Positions 1 through 5,717 of a stretch of 5,717 nucleotides of DNA are shown here, piece by piece. Made by a program: the position numbers and the translations under genes. The notes beneath the pieces are model-generated. The model ran no database searches. It was not told the DNA's origin and saw only the letters and a program-made list of their open reading frames with translations. Within the stretch, counting starts at the first letter, position 1. Each line of letters starts with the position of its first letter. Origin of the DNA: an uncultured Atopobium sp. (GTDB lineage: Bacteria > Actinomycetota > Coriobacteriia > Coriobacteriales > Atopobiaceae); contig CAKARF010000061.1 of assembly GCA_916720465.1 (NCBI GenBank), positions 1 through 5,717 on the forward strand, written 5' to 3'.

Positions 1-849
1 TCAGAAGAAGAGGAAACCGAGACCTGGGACGTCAAGCATCTTCCGCTCTCAATCCGCTTCCCCTGGCTGCCCTCGGCTGCCGTGCGAGGCGTATCAGCCC
101 TGGTCACCGGTGTTCTTCTCGCCCAGTTGTTCCAGCTTATTGCTCCAGAATCGCTCACGTTTATTGTGGTGGGTTCTCTTGTAGGAGCTGCGGCAGCTGC
201 TCTTTGGACTCCATTGGGTTCTGCGCTTGTCATTGCATGCGCGGTATATGCCCTGGCAAGTATTAGCCCTACCAGCACTTCATTCCCGTTTGCAACGCTT
301 GTAACCTTGGTAAGCGTTATCTGGTGGGCGTTTGCGGGAAGGGTCTCAAAATTCAGCAGCATCAACTGCTTATTAGGAGCTTTATTACCTACTCCTGTTT
401 CAGCACCAGCACTTGTCTCCGCTACTATGCGTCCACTACCTGCAGTTTTAACAGGAGCCTTTAGCTATCTTTTTGGAACTTTATTTGCTAGAGGCATATC
501 TTTAGGCTTTGCGGCAACTCCTCTTGCGTATGACTACACCTCACTGGCCTCAGGGCTTCCTTTTTGGATTCGCTTTGGGGCATGCGCCCTATCTGCTCTT
601 TTAGGCTCGCTTATAAGCCAGAAAAGACGCCGTGGGTGGATGGTTTTTGGACAAATTATTTGTGCCGCATTGCTTTCAAGTGGCTTTATATGGGCAGCTT
701 GGATGGAGAATCCCAATTTTTGGGTAGTTGAAAGTATAGTTTCAGTACTAATTACGGTATTCTTATGTGTACTTGTATGTATTGCAATTGTCCTGATAGG
801 TCCACTTCACGCGGATCAGGAAGGCGAGGAATTAGATGAGCTTTCTTAG
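1..849 (+). CDS. Polytopic membrane protein, 3' part of a gene that starts upstream of the window
   Basis: Frame 1 is open from the first base to TAG at 847-849, giving 282 visible residues. A GTG at 82 could be called as the start, but no Shine-Dalgarno precedes it and the in-frame sequence upstream (an acidic SEEEETE run, then LPLSIRFPWLP) reads as protein, so the gene very probably begins outside the window. From about residue 28 the protein has 7-8 hydrophobic segments, with a basic KRRRG loop between the last few and a short acidic C-terminal tail (HADQEGEELDELS). I recognise no family in the membrane part. An acidic, soluble-looking segment joining a membrane domain, directly upstream of fhaA, would fit a Ser/Thr kinase with a C-terminal multi-helix domain, but no kinase motif lies inside the window and this is a guess. 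Its last 14 bases overlap the next gene, so the two are co-transcribed and probably translationally coupled. Codon use in the 3' half (more TTA and ATA, AT-rich) differs from the following genes. Confidence 0.8.
   Translation, partial: SEEEETETWDVKHLPLSIRFPWLPSAAVRGVSALVTGVLLAQLFQLIAPESLTFIVVGSLVGAAAAALWTPLGSALVIACAVYALASISPTSTSFPFATLVTLVSVIWWAFAGRVSKFSSINCLLGALLPTPVSAPALVSATMRPLPAVLTGAFSYLFGTLFARGISLGFAATPLAYDYTSLASGLPFWIRFGACALSALLGSLISQKRRRGWMVFGQIICAALLSSGFIWAAWMENPNFWVVESIVSVLITVFLCVLVCIAIVLIGPLHADQEGEELDELS
826..830 (+). promoter_or_regulatory. Ribosome binding site of fhaA-like gene
   Basis: GAGGA lies 5 bases before the ATG at 836, inside the end of the upstream membrane-protein gene. 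It supports the 14-base overlapping start over later in-frame starts. Confidence 0.6.
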
Positions 850-1960
850 TGACTTTGAAAACCGTATTGGTTCGGTCTTTGGTGCCGCACCTCAGGGATA
901 CGCAGAGCCTTTCTCTTTTAAGAAGCTTGCCAAACGCGCAGCTAAAGAGATGGAACGTGAGACGTATGAGATTGATGGTGTAGACACTGCGCCTGCCCTA
1001 TATACCGTTTTAGTTGCTCCTCAAGATGATTCACTGATGCGTCCTCTTTATGCTGATCTAACTGCAGAGGTTTCTGACTTCGTGGCTGCTCAGGCTCAGC
1101 AAAAAGATTATGTATTTGTTGGTCAGCCGCTTGTTCGTTTTATGGTTGACCCATCTCTGAAGCCTGGAAAATTTGCTGTCTTTGCAGAAAACGTTGACGG
1201 CAATACGCTTGACCAGCTACGCAATGAAGAGCGTGCTTTCTTGGGTGGAAACTCCAGTGTTGGAGGAGCTGCAGCTCAAATGCCTCAGCAGCACAATTCC
1301 CGCGCTGCTGTTCAACCAGAACCACAGCCAGAGCCAGATCCTCTGTCCGTAGTTAGACCCGTTTCTGCAGATAATGCAACGCCAGAGGTTTTGGGAGATC
1401 TTGCTGGTACAGACGCCGGTCTTGCGGTAATGCCACCAGACTTTGTTGAAGCTCAAGGCGCAATTCCTGTTGTTTCCGCAGCTGAGTCCACTCCTATGCC
1501 TGTTCTTCCTAGCTCAAACGGACTTCCAGACCTGCCCGTAAACGGAGCTATCCCAACAGCAGCTCCTGTTCCTATGACTCAGCGTCGTATCACGCCTTCC
1601 CTTGATGCCCAATTAAACGGCGCGGGAGGTCGTTCTTCTCGCAATCTGCAAGGCACACCACGCGCAAACATGGATGCTACCTGTATTTTGATTGATCGCC
1701 AGAGCGGTCGTTCGTATCGCGTTGAGGCTCCTCGTGCCATTATTGGTCGCGAGCGCTCTCAGGCAGACGTTGTTCTGCGCGATCCTAACGTTTCAAGACG
1801 TCACGCCGAGATGACCTATGACGGTCATGATTGGCACATTGCTGATTTGCACTCCACTAACGGAACGCTTGTCAACGATATCGACGTAGATGAGGTAATT
1901 CTGCGCGACGGAGACCTCATTACCATTGGTCTTATGGATCTTCAGTTCCGGGAGAACTAA
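836..1960 (+). CDS. fhaA: FhaA-like protein: DUF3662 domain plus C-terminal FHA domain
   Basis: This 374-residue soluble, cytoplasmic protein has the FhaA layout. Residues 1 to about 125 match the DUF3662/FhaA N-terminal domain in style: an N-terminal FENRIGSVFG helix, the FxxKLAKRAAKEME helix, and strands such as YTVLVAPQD and LVRFMVDP. Residues of about 140-275 form a Pro/Ala/Val-rich, low-complexity linker including a QPEPQPEPDP run. Residues of about 280-374 are an FHA phosphothreonine-binding domain with its signature residues intact: G304-R305-E306, S320-R321-R322-H323 and S340-T341-N342-G343-T344. In mycobacteria FhaA is a PknB substrate, and it binds the phosphorylated pseudokinase domain of MviN (MurJ-like) to control peptidoglycan precursor supply; a similar role here is inferred from family and synteny. 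The ATG at 836 has a good Shine-Dalgarno. The stop overlaps the next start by one base (TAATG). Confidence 0.9.
   Translation: MSFLSDFENRIGSVFGAAPQGYAEPFSFKKLAKRAAKEMERETYEIDGVDTAPALYTVLVAPQDDSLMRPLYADLTAEVSDFVAAQAQQKDYVFVGQPLVRFMVDPSLKPGKFAVFAENVDGNTLDQLRNEERAFLGGNSSVGGAAAQMPQQHNSRAAVQPEPQPEPDPLSVVRPVSADNATPEVLGDLAGTDAGLAVMPPDFVEAQGAIPVVSAAESTPMPVLPSSNGLPDLPVNGAIPTAAPVPMTQRRITPSLDAQLNGAGGRSSRNLQGTPRANMDATCILIDRQSGRSYRVEAPRAIIGRERSQADVVLRDPNVSRRHAEMTYDGHDWHIADLHSTNGTLVNDIDVDEVILRDGDLITIGLMDLQFREN
1950..1954 (+). promoter_or_regulatory. Ribosome binding site of fhaB-like gene
   Basis: GGGAG ends 5 bases before the ATG at 1960. With the TAATG stop-start overlap, it indicates coupled translation of the two FHA genes. 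Confidence 0.6.
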
Positions 1961-2373
1961 TGATTGATTTGATTCTCTTTGCAGGACGTGTTTTGCTTGT
2001 TGTCCTGCTGTACATCTTCCTGTTCTCAGTCATGCGCACGGGCATTGGTCTTGTCCGCGGTCAGCGCAAAGACGGAGCTATTTGGTCCGTTGATGTCGAG
2101 AAGGGCGTCAAGTCCTTACGTGGTCTTCACGTAGACATCTTGGGTCCTGTTGTTATTGGACGTTCTCCTTCGTCTGACATTGTGATTGACGAACCTTATG
2201 TTTCTGCTTCACACGCCCGCTTTACTATCCAGGGCCCTGCTTTGGTACTTGAAGACCTTGGATCCACAAACGGAACCATGGTTAATGGTCACATCATCGA
2301 GCAGCCTGTTACCCTTCGCGACACAGACGAAGTCCAGGTCGGCGATGTGATTATGCGTGTTGGACGTCGATAA
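1960..2373 (+). CDS. fhaB: FhaB-like protein: N-terminal membrane anchor plus FHA domain
   Basis: This small 137-residue protein has one hydrophobic helix at about residues 4-26 (LILFAGRVLLVVLLYIFLFS) followed by a basic region, so the FHA domain should face the cytoplasm from the membrane. The FHA domain spans about residues 50-137 and keeps the usual binding residues: G67-R68-S69, S82-A83-S84-H85 and S102-T103-N104-G105-T106. Length and architecture match mycobacterial FhaB (FipA), which is phosphorylated by the PknA/PknB kinases and linked to cell division and envelope growth. That role is taken from the family, not shown by this sequence. It follows fhaA with a one-base overlap and lies 7 bases before the phosphatase gene, so the phosphothreonine reader and eraser are made from one transcript. 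Confidence 0.9.
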   Translation: MIDLILFAGRVLLVVLLYIFLFSVMRTGIGLVRGQRKDGAIWSVDVEKGVKSLRGLHVDILGPVVIGRSPSSDIVIDEPYVSASHARFTIQGPALVLEDLGSTNGTMVNGHIIEQPVTLRDTDEVQVGDVIMRVGRR

Positions 2374-2377
2374 GAGG
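2373..2377 (+). promoter_or_regulatory. Ribosome binding site that decides the pstP start
   Basis: AGAGG lies 3 bases before the ATG at 2381. The spacing is short, but no useful Shine-Dalgarno stands at a normal distance before the alternative in-frame GTG at 2357, so ATG 2381 is preferred. This makes the phosphatase 8 residues shorter than the longest frame. Confidence 0.45.
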
Positions 2378-2380
2378 CTC

Positions 2381-3640
2381 ATGGTTTCTTCTGATACAAC
2401 ACATACTTCTGATACACCTACACAAGAGCCCGTGAGTGCTCCTGGTCGTTGTGAGCTGCCACTTGATGGTCGTTGTGACGCAGAGGCGGTTTCTGGCTCT
2501 AACACCTTTATTTCTTGGGGCGCCCGCTCTGACGTGGGATTAGTTCGCGAGCATAACGAGGACTCGTTCCTTTTGCGCACTCCCCTTTTTGCTATCTGCG
2601 ATGGTATGGGAGGTCACGCAGCTGGCGAAGTAGCAAGTTCCATTGCTGTTAAGGTTATTGCCGAACAGGCGCCAAGTACCGCAGACGATGTCCGTCTTGG
2701 TGCTGCAATTGAGGCTGCTAACCAGGAAGTTATTGATGCCCCTGCAAAGGGTATTGGCAAACCCGGTATGGGTTCCACCGCCTCTGCCGTCCTCATTGAG
2801 GGCAATCAGATGGCCGTTGCTCATGTTGGTGACTCTCGCATTTACCTGCTCCATCATGGCACGCTGGTCCGCATTACTCACGACCACAGCTATGTTGAGG
2901 AGCTCATTGATTCTGGTCAGATTACCGCTGATGAGGCTCGCACGCACCCTTCTCGCTCGGTAGTTACGCGAGCTCTTGGCTCCGATCCAGACATGTACGC
3001 AGATCATTTCTCGCTTGAAGTATCTGATGGTGACCGCATCATCTTGTGCTCCGATGGTCTCTCTGGCATGGTGCCCGACGATGAGATTGAGTCCATTGCT
3101 GTCTCTAACGTCACGCCACAAAAGGCCGCTGATAACCTTGTTTCCGCAGCTCTTACCTATGGCGGCTCAGACAACATTACCGTTATTGTCATCGATGTCT
3201 TGGACGACGGCATAGCCGATCAAACCAGAAAACACCTTACTCGTGGCGTCATTGCCACGTTTGTCTCGTTCCTTGCGCTCTTTGCAGCCACTGTTGCGGT
3301 GTTCTTCCTGTTTGTAAGCAGCGAGTGGTACTTAGGAATTAACGGAACTACCGTTGGAGTTTATCGAGGTATTCCTACAGCAATTGCCGGCATAAACATG
3401 TCTTCGCTTGTTGAAACTACGTCGATTGAAATAAAAGATTTGCCTGACGCAGTTCAAGACTCTCTTGCAGACGGAATTCGCGTTAAGAACGAGGATGAAG
3501 CACATAGCACCGTCGAGAATTACCGCAAACAAATTGATGACGCCAACACTAAAGCGGTCAAAAAGAAAGAAGACGTTCAGTCTGGCGGAACGCCCACAAC
3601 AGAAACAACAACGTCAACAACAAGTTCGGGAGGTGAGTAG
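2381..3640 (+). CDS. pstP: Membrane-anchored PP2C-family Ser/Thr protein phosphatase (PstP type)
   Basis: This 419-residue protein removes phosphate from Ser/Thr residues of kinases and their targets, using two metal ions. The catalytic domain, about residues 48-272, has the PP2C motifs in order: REHNED (N59-E60-D61), CDGMGGH (D74 to H79), GMGSTA, HVGDSR (D151), THDHS, HPSRSVVTRALG, LCSDGL (D225) and GSDNIT (D264). All expected metal-binding aspartates are present, so it should be active. One membrane helix covers about 289-312, and the external part begins EWYLG...VYRG (R329), the same arrangement as mycobacterial PstP. The protein ends in a Thr/Ser-rich tail (about 404-419). The PstP family dephosphorylates PknA/PknB and regulates cell-wall synthesis. 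Unlike typical family members it carries about 45 residues before the catalytic domain, rich in Ser/Thr and containing two short direct repeats. An in-frame GTG at 2357 is a weaker alternative start. Confidence 0.93.
   Translation: MVSSDTTHTSDTPTQEPVSAPGRCELPLDGRCDAEAVSGSNTFISWGARSDVGLVREHNEDSFLLRTPLFAICDGMGGHAAGEVASSIAVKVIAEQAPSTADDVRLGAAIEAANQEVIDAPAKGIGKPGMGSTASAVLIEGNQMAVAHVGDSRIYLLHHGTLVRITHDHSYVEELIDSGQITADEARTHPSRSVVTRALGSDPDMYADHFSLEVSDGDRIILCSDGLSGMVPDDEIESIAVSNVTPQKAADNLVSAALTYGGSDNITVIVIDVLDDGIADQTRKHLTRGVIATFVSFLALFAATVAVFFLFVSSEWYLGINGTTVGVYRGIPTAIAGINMSSLVETTSIEIKDLPDAVQDSLADGIRVKNEDEAHSTVENYRKQIDDANTKAVKKKEDVQSGGTPTTETTTSTTSSGGE
2388..2416 (+). repeat. Short direct repeat, 11 bases twice, period 18
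   Basis: CTTCTGATACA occurs at 2388-2398 and again at 2406-2416. The period is six codons, so the reading frame is kept and the peptide repeats as SDTTHT / SDTPTQ in the phosphatase N-terminal extension. Confidence 0.7.
2443..2478 (+). repeat. Short direct repeat, 12 bases twice, period 24
   Basis: TGGTCGTTGTGA occurs at 2443-2454 and 2467-2478. The period is eight codons. Both copies encode Gly-Arg-Cys followed by an acidic residue, placing two cysteines eight residues apart in the phosphatase N-terminal extension. Confidence 0.7.
3628..3636 (+). promoter_or_regulatory. Very strong Shine-Dalgarno of the rodA-pbp fusion gene
   Basis: GGGAGGTGA includes GGAGGTGA, fully complementary to the usual 3' end of bacterial 16S rRNA. 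It lies 6 bases before the ATG at 3643 and inside the last codons of the phosphatase gene. It is clearly stronger than the other ribosome binding sites in the window. Confidence 0.75.
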
Positions 3641-3642
3641 GA

Positions 3643-5717
3643 ATGGAAAAAGCAGGTGGACTAAGGCGTAATACAGAGCTCTTCTTACTATTTGTAGGAG
3701 CAATCCCTGTATTTCTGCTGTACGCCATGTACATGATTACTGCTCGCTCAACGCTCAGCCTTGAGACAATGGCCGTTCCTATTGGCCTCTTTGCAGCATT
3801 TACCGTAGCTCACATTGCTATTAGGTTCCTTGCTCCCGCAGCAGATCCCGCCATTCTCCCCATTGTGTTTGTGCTCTCGGGAATTGGCATCACCATGGTC
3901 ACCAGACTTGCACCAAATCTCGCAGTCAACCAAACGATTTGGCTCTTTATCTCTGTTGTTGTGATGATTGTGGTACTAGCGGTCATTAGAAATCTTGACG
4001 CGTTAGCACGCTACAAATACTCCATTGGTATTCTCGGCGTCATACTGCTTCTTCTGCCAATTGTTATTGGCCAGGATCGCTACGGCGCAAAACTCTGGAT
4101 TTCTTTTGGCGCATTCACCTTCCAGCCTGGCGAGCTTGCAAAGATTGCCATTACGCTCTTCCTGGCATTTTATCTTGCACTGAATCGAGAAGCCCTATCG
4201 GTCTCCATGCGTTCTTTTGGACCTTTCCGCATTCCTCGCTTTAAAATGCTGCTTCCTCTGTTTGTCATGTGGGGCATCAGCCTGATTGTTGTTATTTTTG
4301 AACGCGACCTTGGTAGCGCTCTGCTCTTCTTCGTGTTCTTTGTCATCATGCTCTATGTAGCAACAGGTCGCGCAAGCTACGTTTTTGTCAGTATTGCGCT
4401 CTTGGCCATTGGCGGCGTGGTGCTTTATCACTTCTTTGGTCACGTTCAGACTCGTGTCAACATTTGGCTTAACCCCTTCAAAGACCCCGCTGGAGACGGC
4501 TACCAAATTGTCCAGTCACTTTATTCCATCGCAGATGGAGGACTAGCGGGTACCGGAATTGATAAGGGAATGCCTACACTTATCCCTATTGTTGAGTCTG
4601 ACTTTATTTTCTCGGCCATTGCTGAGGAGCTGGGACTCTTTGGCGGAGCGGCAATTATTACCCTGTTCCTGCTCCTTACTGTGCGCGGTCTTGCAACAGC
4701 GGCTCGTGCAAAGTCCGATTCATCTGCTTTTGCGGCTGCTGGTCTTACCAGTGTTTTGGCGTTCCAAACCTTCCTCATTGTTGCAGGCGTTACTAAGCTC
4801 ATGCCTCTTACCGGCGTTACCCTGCCCTTTATGAGTCAGGGCGGCAGCTCTCTTCTTTCCAGCTTTATCATTGTTGCCTTGCTGCTCAGGGCAGGTGACG
4901 AGGGAACTGGTCGCGAAACAGAGCTTGAGCCAAGCAAGAAAACGCTTGACTCCCAGAGGCTCGAAATTTCTTCTGGTGGAGCTCATGCTTCTTCCGTTTT
5001 GCATGGTAGCCACATCCGTGGAGGTTTTGGCCTGCAGTCTGAGGAGTCCGGTGTTCTGGGACGTGTTGCTCTCGGAAAACGTCTGACCAATTTGGTTACC
5101 GTATTTACCCTCTTCTTCACCGTTCTTCTCGGCAACTTGACCTTCTTGATGGTCATTGACGCACCTAGACTTCAGGCGCTCCCTACCAACAATCACACTA
5201 TTGCTAAGAGCGCATACGTTCAGCGCGGCGCCATCATGACTTCTGACGGCGTCACCTTGGCAGAGAGCGTCAAGCAAGACGACGGCACCTACGTGCGCAA
5301 CTATCCGCACGACGGTATGGCTTCTCACACCGTTGGCTACATCTCTACCCAGTATGGAACTGCAGGTATCGAGTCCTCCATGAACGAGACGCTCACCGGA
5401 CACGCAGATCATTCCGACTGGAGAAGCGCTCTGTACTCGATGGCAGGTGTTAATACCGCTGGTTCAAGCGTTGTTTTAACCATCAATTCCCAGATGCAGG
5501 CTGTAGCAGAAGCTGCACTCCAGGGATATTCCGGCTCCATTGTTGTTATGGATCCAGCAACCGGAGCCGTGCTTGCAAAGGCTTCAAGCCCTTCATACAC
5601 CCACGCTGATCTGGGCACCATTATCGAGTCCGGTACCGGCAGCCAGCTGGTCGACAGGACCACCCAGGCGCTCTACTCCCCTGGTTCATCGTTCAAGACC
5701 ATTACACTTTCTGCTGG
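3643..5717 (+). CDS. rodA: RodA/FtsW (SEDS) glycosyltransferase fused to class B penicillin-binding protein, 3' end outside the window
   Basis: One frame is open from ATG 3643 to the window end: 691 whole codons, no stop. Residues 1 to about 419 are a complete SEDS protein with about ten membrane helices. It has the GAKLWISFG...QPGELAK motif (G148 to K167), ERDLG (E220-G224), and VESDFIF followed by AEELG, in which D320 corresponds to the essential aspartate of E. coli RodA/FtsW (HTDFIF). This half should polymerise lipid II into glycan strands. Residues of about 420-483 are a polar Ser/Gly-rich linker. A further helix (about 484-505) leads into a class B PBP: RGAI...DGVTLAES (528-543), YGTAGIE (571-577), LTINSQMQ, the DPATGAVLA...SSPSY strands (637-652), and PGSSFK with nucleophile S682 and K685. 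The SxN and KTG motifs lie beyond the edge; by family length roughly 270 more residues are expected. Order and position match separate rodA and pbpA genes of mycobacteria. RodA rather than FtsW is favoured by synteny. The gene starts 2 bases after pstP. Confidence 0.93.
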   Translation, partial: MEKAGGLRRNTELFLLFVGAIPVFLLYAMYMITARSTLSLETMAVPIGLFAAFTVAHIAIRFLAPAADPAILPIVFVLSGIGITMVTRLAPNLAVNQTIWLFISVVVMIVVLAVIRNLDALARYKYSIGILGVILLLLPIVIGQDRYGAKLWISFGAFTFQPGELAKIAITLFLAFYLALNREALSVSMRSFGPFRIPRFKMLLPLFVMWGISLIVVIFERDLGSALLFFVFFVIMLYVATGRASYVFVSIALLAIGGVVLYHFFGHVQTRVNIWLNPFKDPAGDGYQIVQSLYSIADGGLAGTGIDKGMPTLIPIVESDFIFSAIAEELGLFGGAAIITLFLLLTVRGLATAARAKSDSSAFAAAGLTSVLAFQTFLIVAGVTKLMPLTGVTLPFMSQGGSSLLSSFIIVALLLRAGDEGTGRETELEPSKKTLDSQRLEISSGGAHASSVLHGSHIRGGFGLQSEESGVLGRVALGKRLTNLVTVFTLFFTVLLGNLTFLMVIDAPRLQALPTNNHTIAKSAYVQRGAIMTSDGVTLAESVKQDDGTYVRNYPHDGMASHTVGYISTQYGTAGIESSMNETLTGHADHSDWRSALYSMAGVNTAGSSVVLTINSQMQAVAEAALQGYSGSIVVMDPATGAVLAKASSPSYTHADLGTIIESGTGSQLVDRTTQALYSPGSSFKTITLSA
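4900..5091 (+). other. Junction linker between the SEDS and PBP halves of the fusion
   Basis: This segment encodes residues of about 420-483. It begins with charged sequence after the last SEDS helix (AGDEGTGRETELEPSKK), continues Ser/Gly/His-rich, and ends with basic GRVALGKR just before the PBP membrane helix. SEDS proteins end in the cytoplasm and class B PBPs start there, so the linker should be cytoplasmic and the topology of both halves is preserved. I see no stop codon, second start with a Shine-Dalgarno, or slippery site that would split it into two proteins. Confidence 0.8.

Noticed and set aside
728..752. TTGAAA ... TACTAA as a promoter
   Set aside because: Spacer is only 12 bases, too short for a standard housekeeping promoter.
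1310..1345. CCAGA/CCACAG/CCAGAG short repeats as a possible DNA site
   Set aside because: Explained by the Gln-Pro-Glu-Pro codons of the FhaA linker.
2357..2380. GTG start giving an 8-residue longer phosphatase
   Set aside because: No Shine-Dalgarno at useful distance and it overlaps fhaB; ATG 2381 has AGAGG just before it. Not fully excluded because that spacing is short.
2643..2963. Same-strand, out-of-frame ORF inside the phosphatase gene
   Set aside because: Leu/Arg-rich shadow frame; the other frame contains all PP2C motifs across this span.
2540..3121. Antisense open frame (193 codons) opposite the PP2C catalytic domain
   Set aside because: It is a shadow of a strongly conserved gene, with no domain or ribosome binding evidence.
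4739..4751. CTGGT-CTT-ACCAG hairpin followed by GTGTTTT, terminator-like
   Set aside because: Only a 5-base stem with a weak T run, in the middle of conserved SEDS coding sequence; best explained by chance.
4720..5412. Long antisense open frame (230 codons) opposite the fusion linker and PBP start
   Set aside because: It lies fully opposite clearly conserved coding sequence. Its translation is Arg/Ser/Asn-rich with no recognisable motif, and such shadows are common opposite GC-biased codons.

Overview
The window reads as one tightly packed operon, all on the + strand, with no intergenic gap above about 7 bases. It matches the actinobacterial cell-growth signalling locus known from Mycobacterium tuberculosis as fhaA-fhaB-pstP-rodA-pbpA-pknA-pknB. 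The gene order, the DUF3662-plus-FHA architecture of the first FHA protein, the membrane-anchored PP2C phosphatase with its WYxG...YRG external domain, and the moderate G+C content suggest an actinobacterium of moderate GC. My best guess is a member of the Coriobacteriia (Atopobium/Lancefieldella/Olsenella type). That taxonomic call is inference from architecture and composition, not from a search.

Layout: (1) 1-849, the 3' part of a polytopic membrane protein whose reading frame is open through the left edge. An acidic stretch and a short juxtamembrane segment precede 7-8 hydrophobic segments. (2) 836-1960, an FhaA-like protein with a DUF3662 N-terminal domain, a Pro/Ala-rich linker and a C-terminal FHA domain. 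(3) 1960-2373, an FhaB-like protein with one N-terminal membrane helix and one FHA domain. (4) 2381-3640, a PP2C-family Ser/Thr phosphatase (PstP type) with one membrane helix and an external tail. (5) 3643-5717, running off the right edge: a single open frame that joins a complete RodA/FtsW (SEDS) glycosyltransferase to a class B penicillin-binding protein. The window ends six residues after the PBP active-site lysine.

As a system: the SEDS part polymerises glycan strands from lipid II and the PBP part cross-links them. FHA proteins read phosphothreonine marks made by PknA/PknB-type kinases, and the PP2C enzyme removes them. No kinase domain is visible here. The PknB-type kinase is expected just downstream, and a second kinase could be the missing N-terminal part of the first gene.

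The most notable feature is the covalent RodA-PbpA fusion. Elsewhere these are two adjacent genes whose products form a complex; here the reading frame is continuous with a cytoplasmic linker of about 64 residues. Smaller points are a repeat-containing N-terminal extension on the phosphatase and a very strong Shine-Dalgarno before the fusion gene. I see no mobile element, CRISPR array, RNA gene or terminator.
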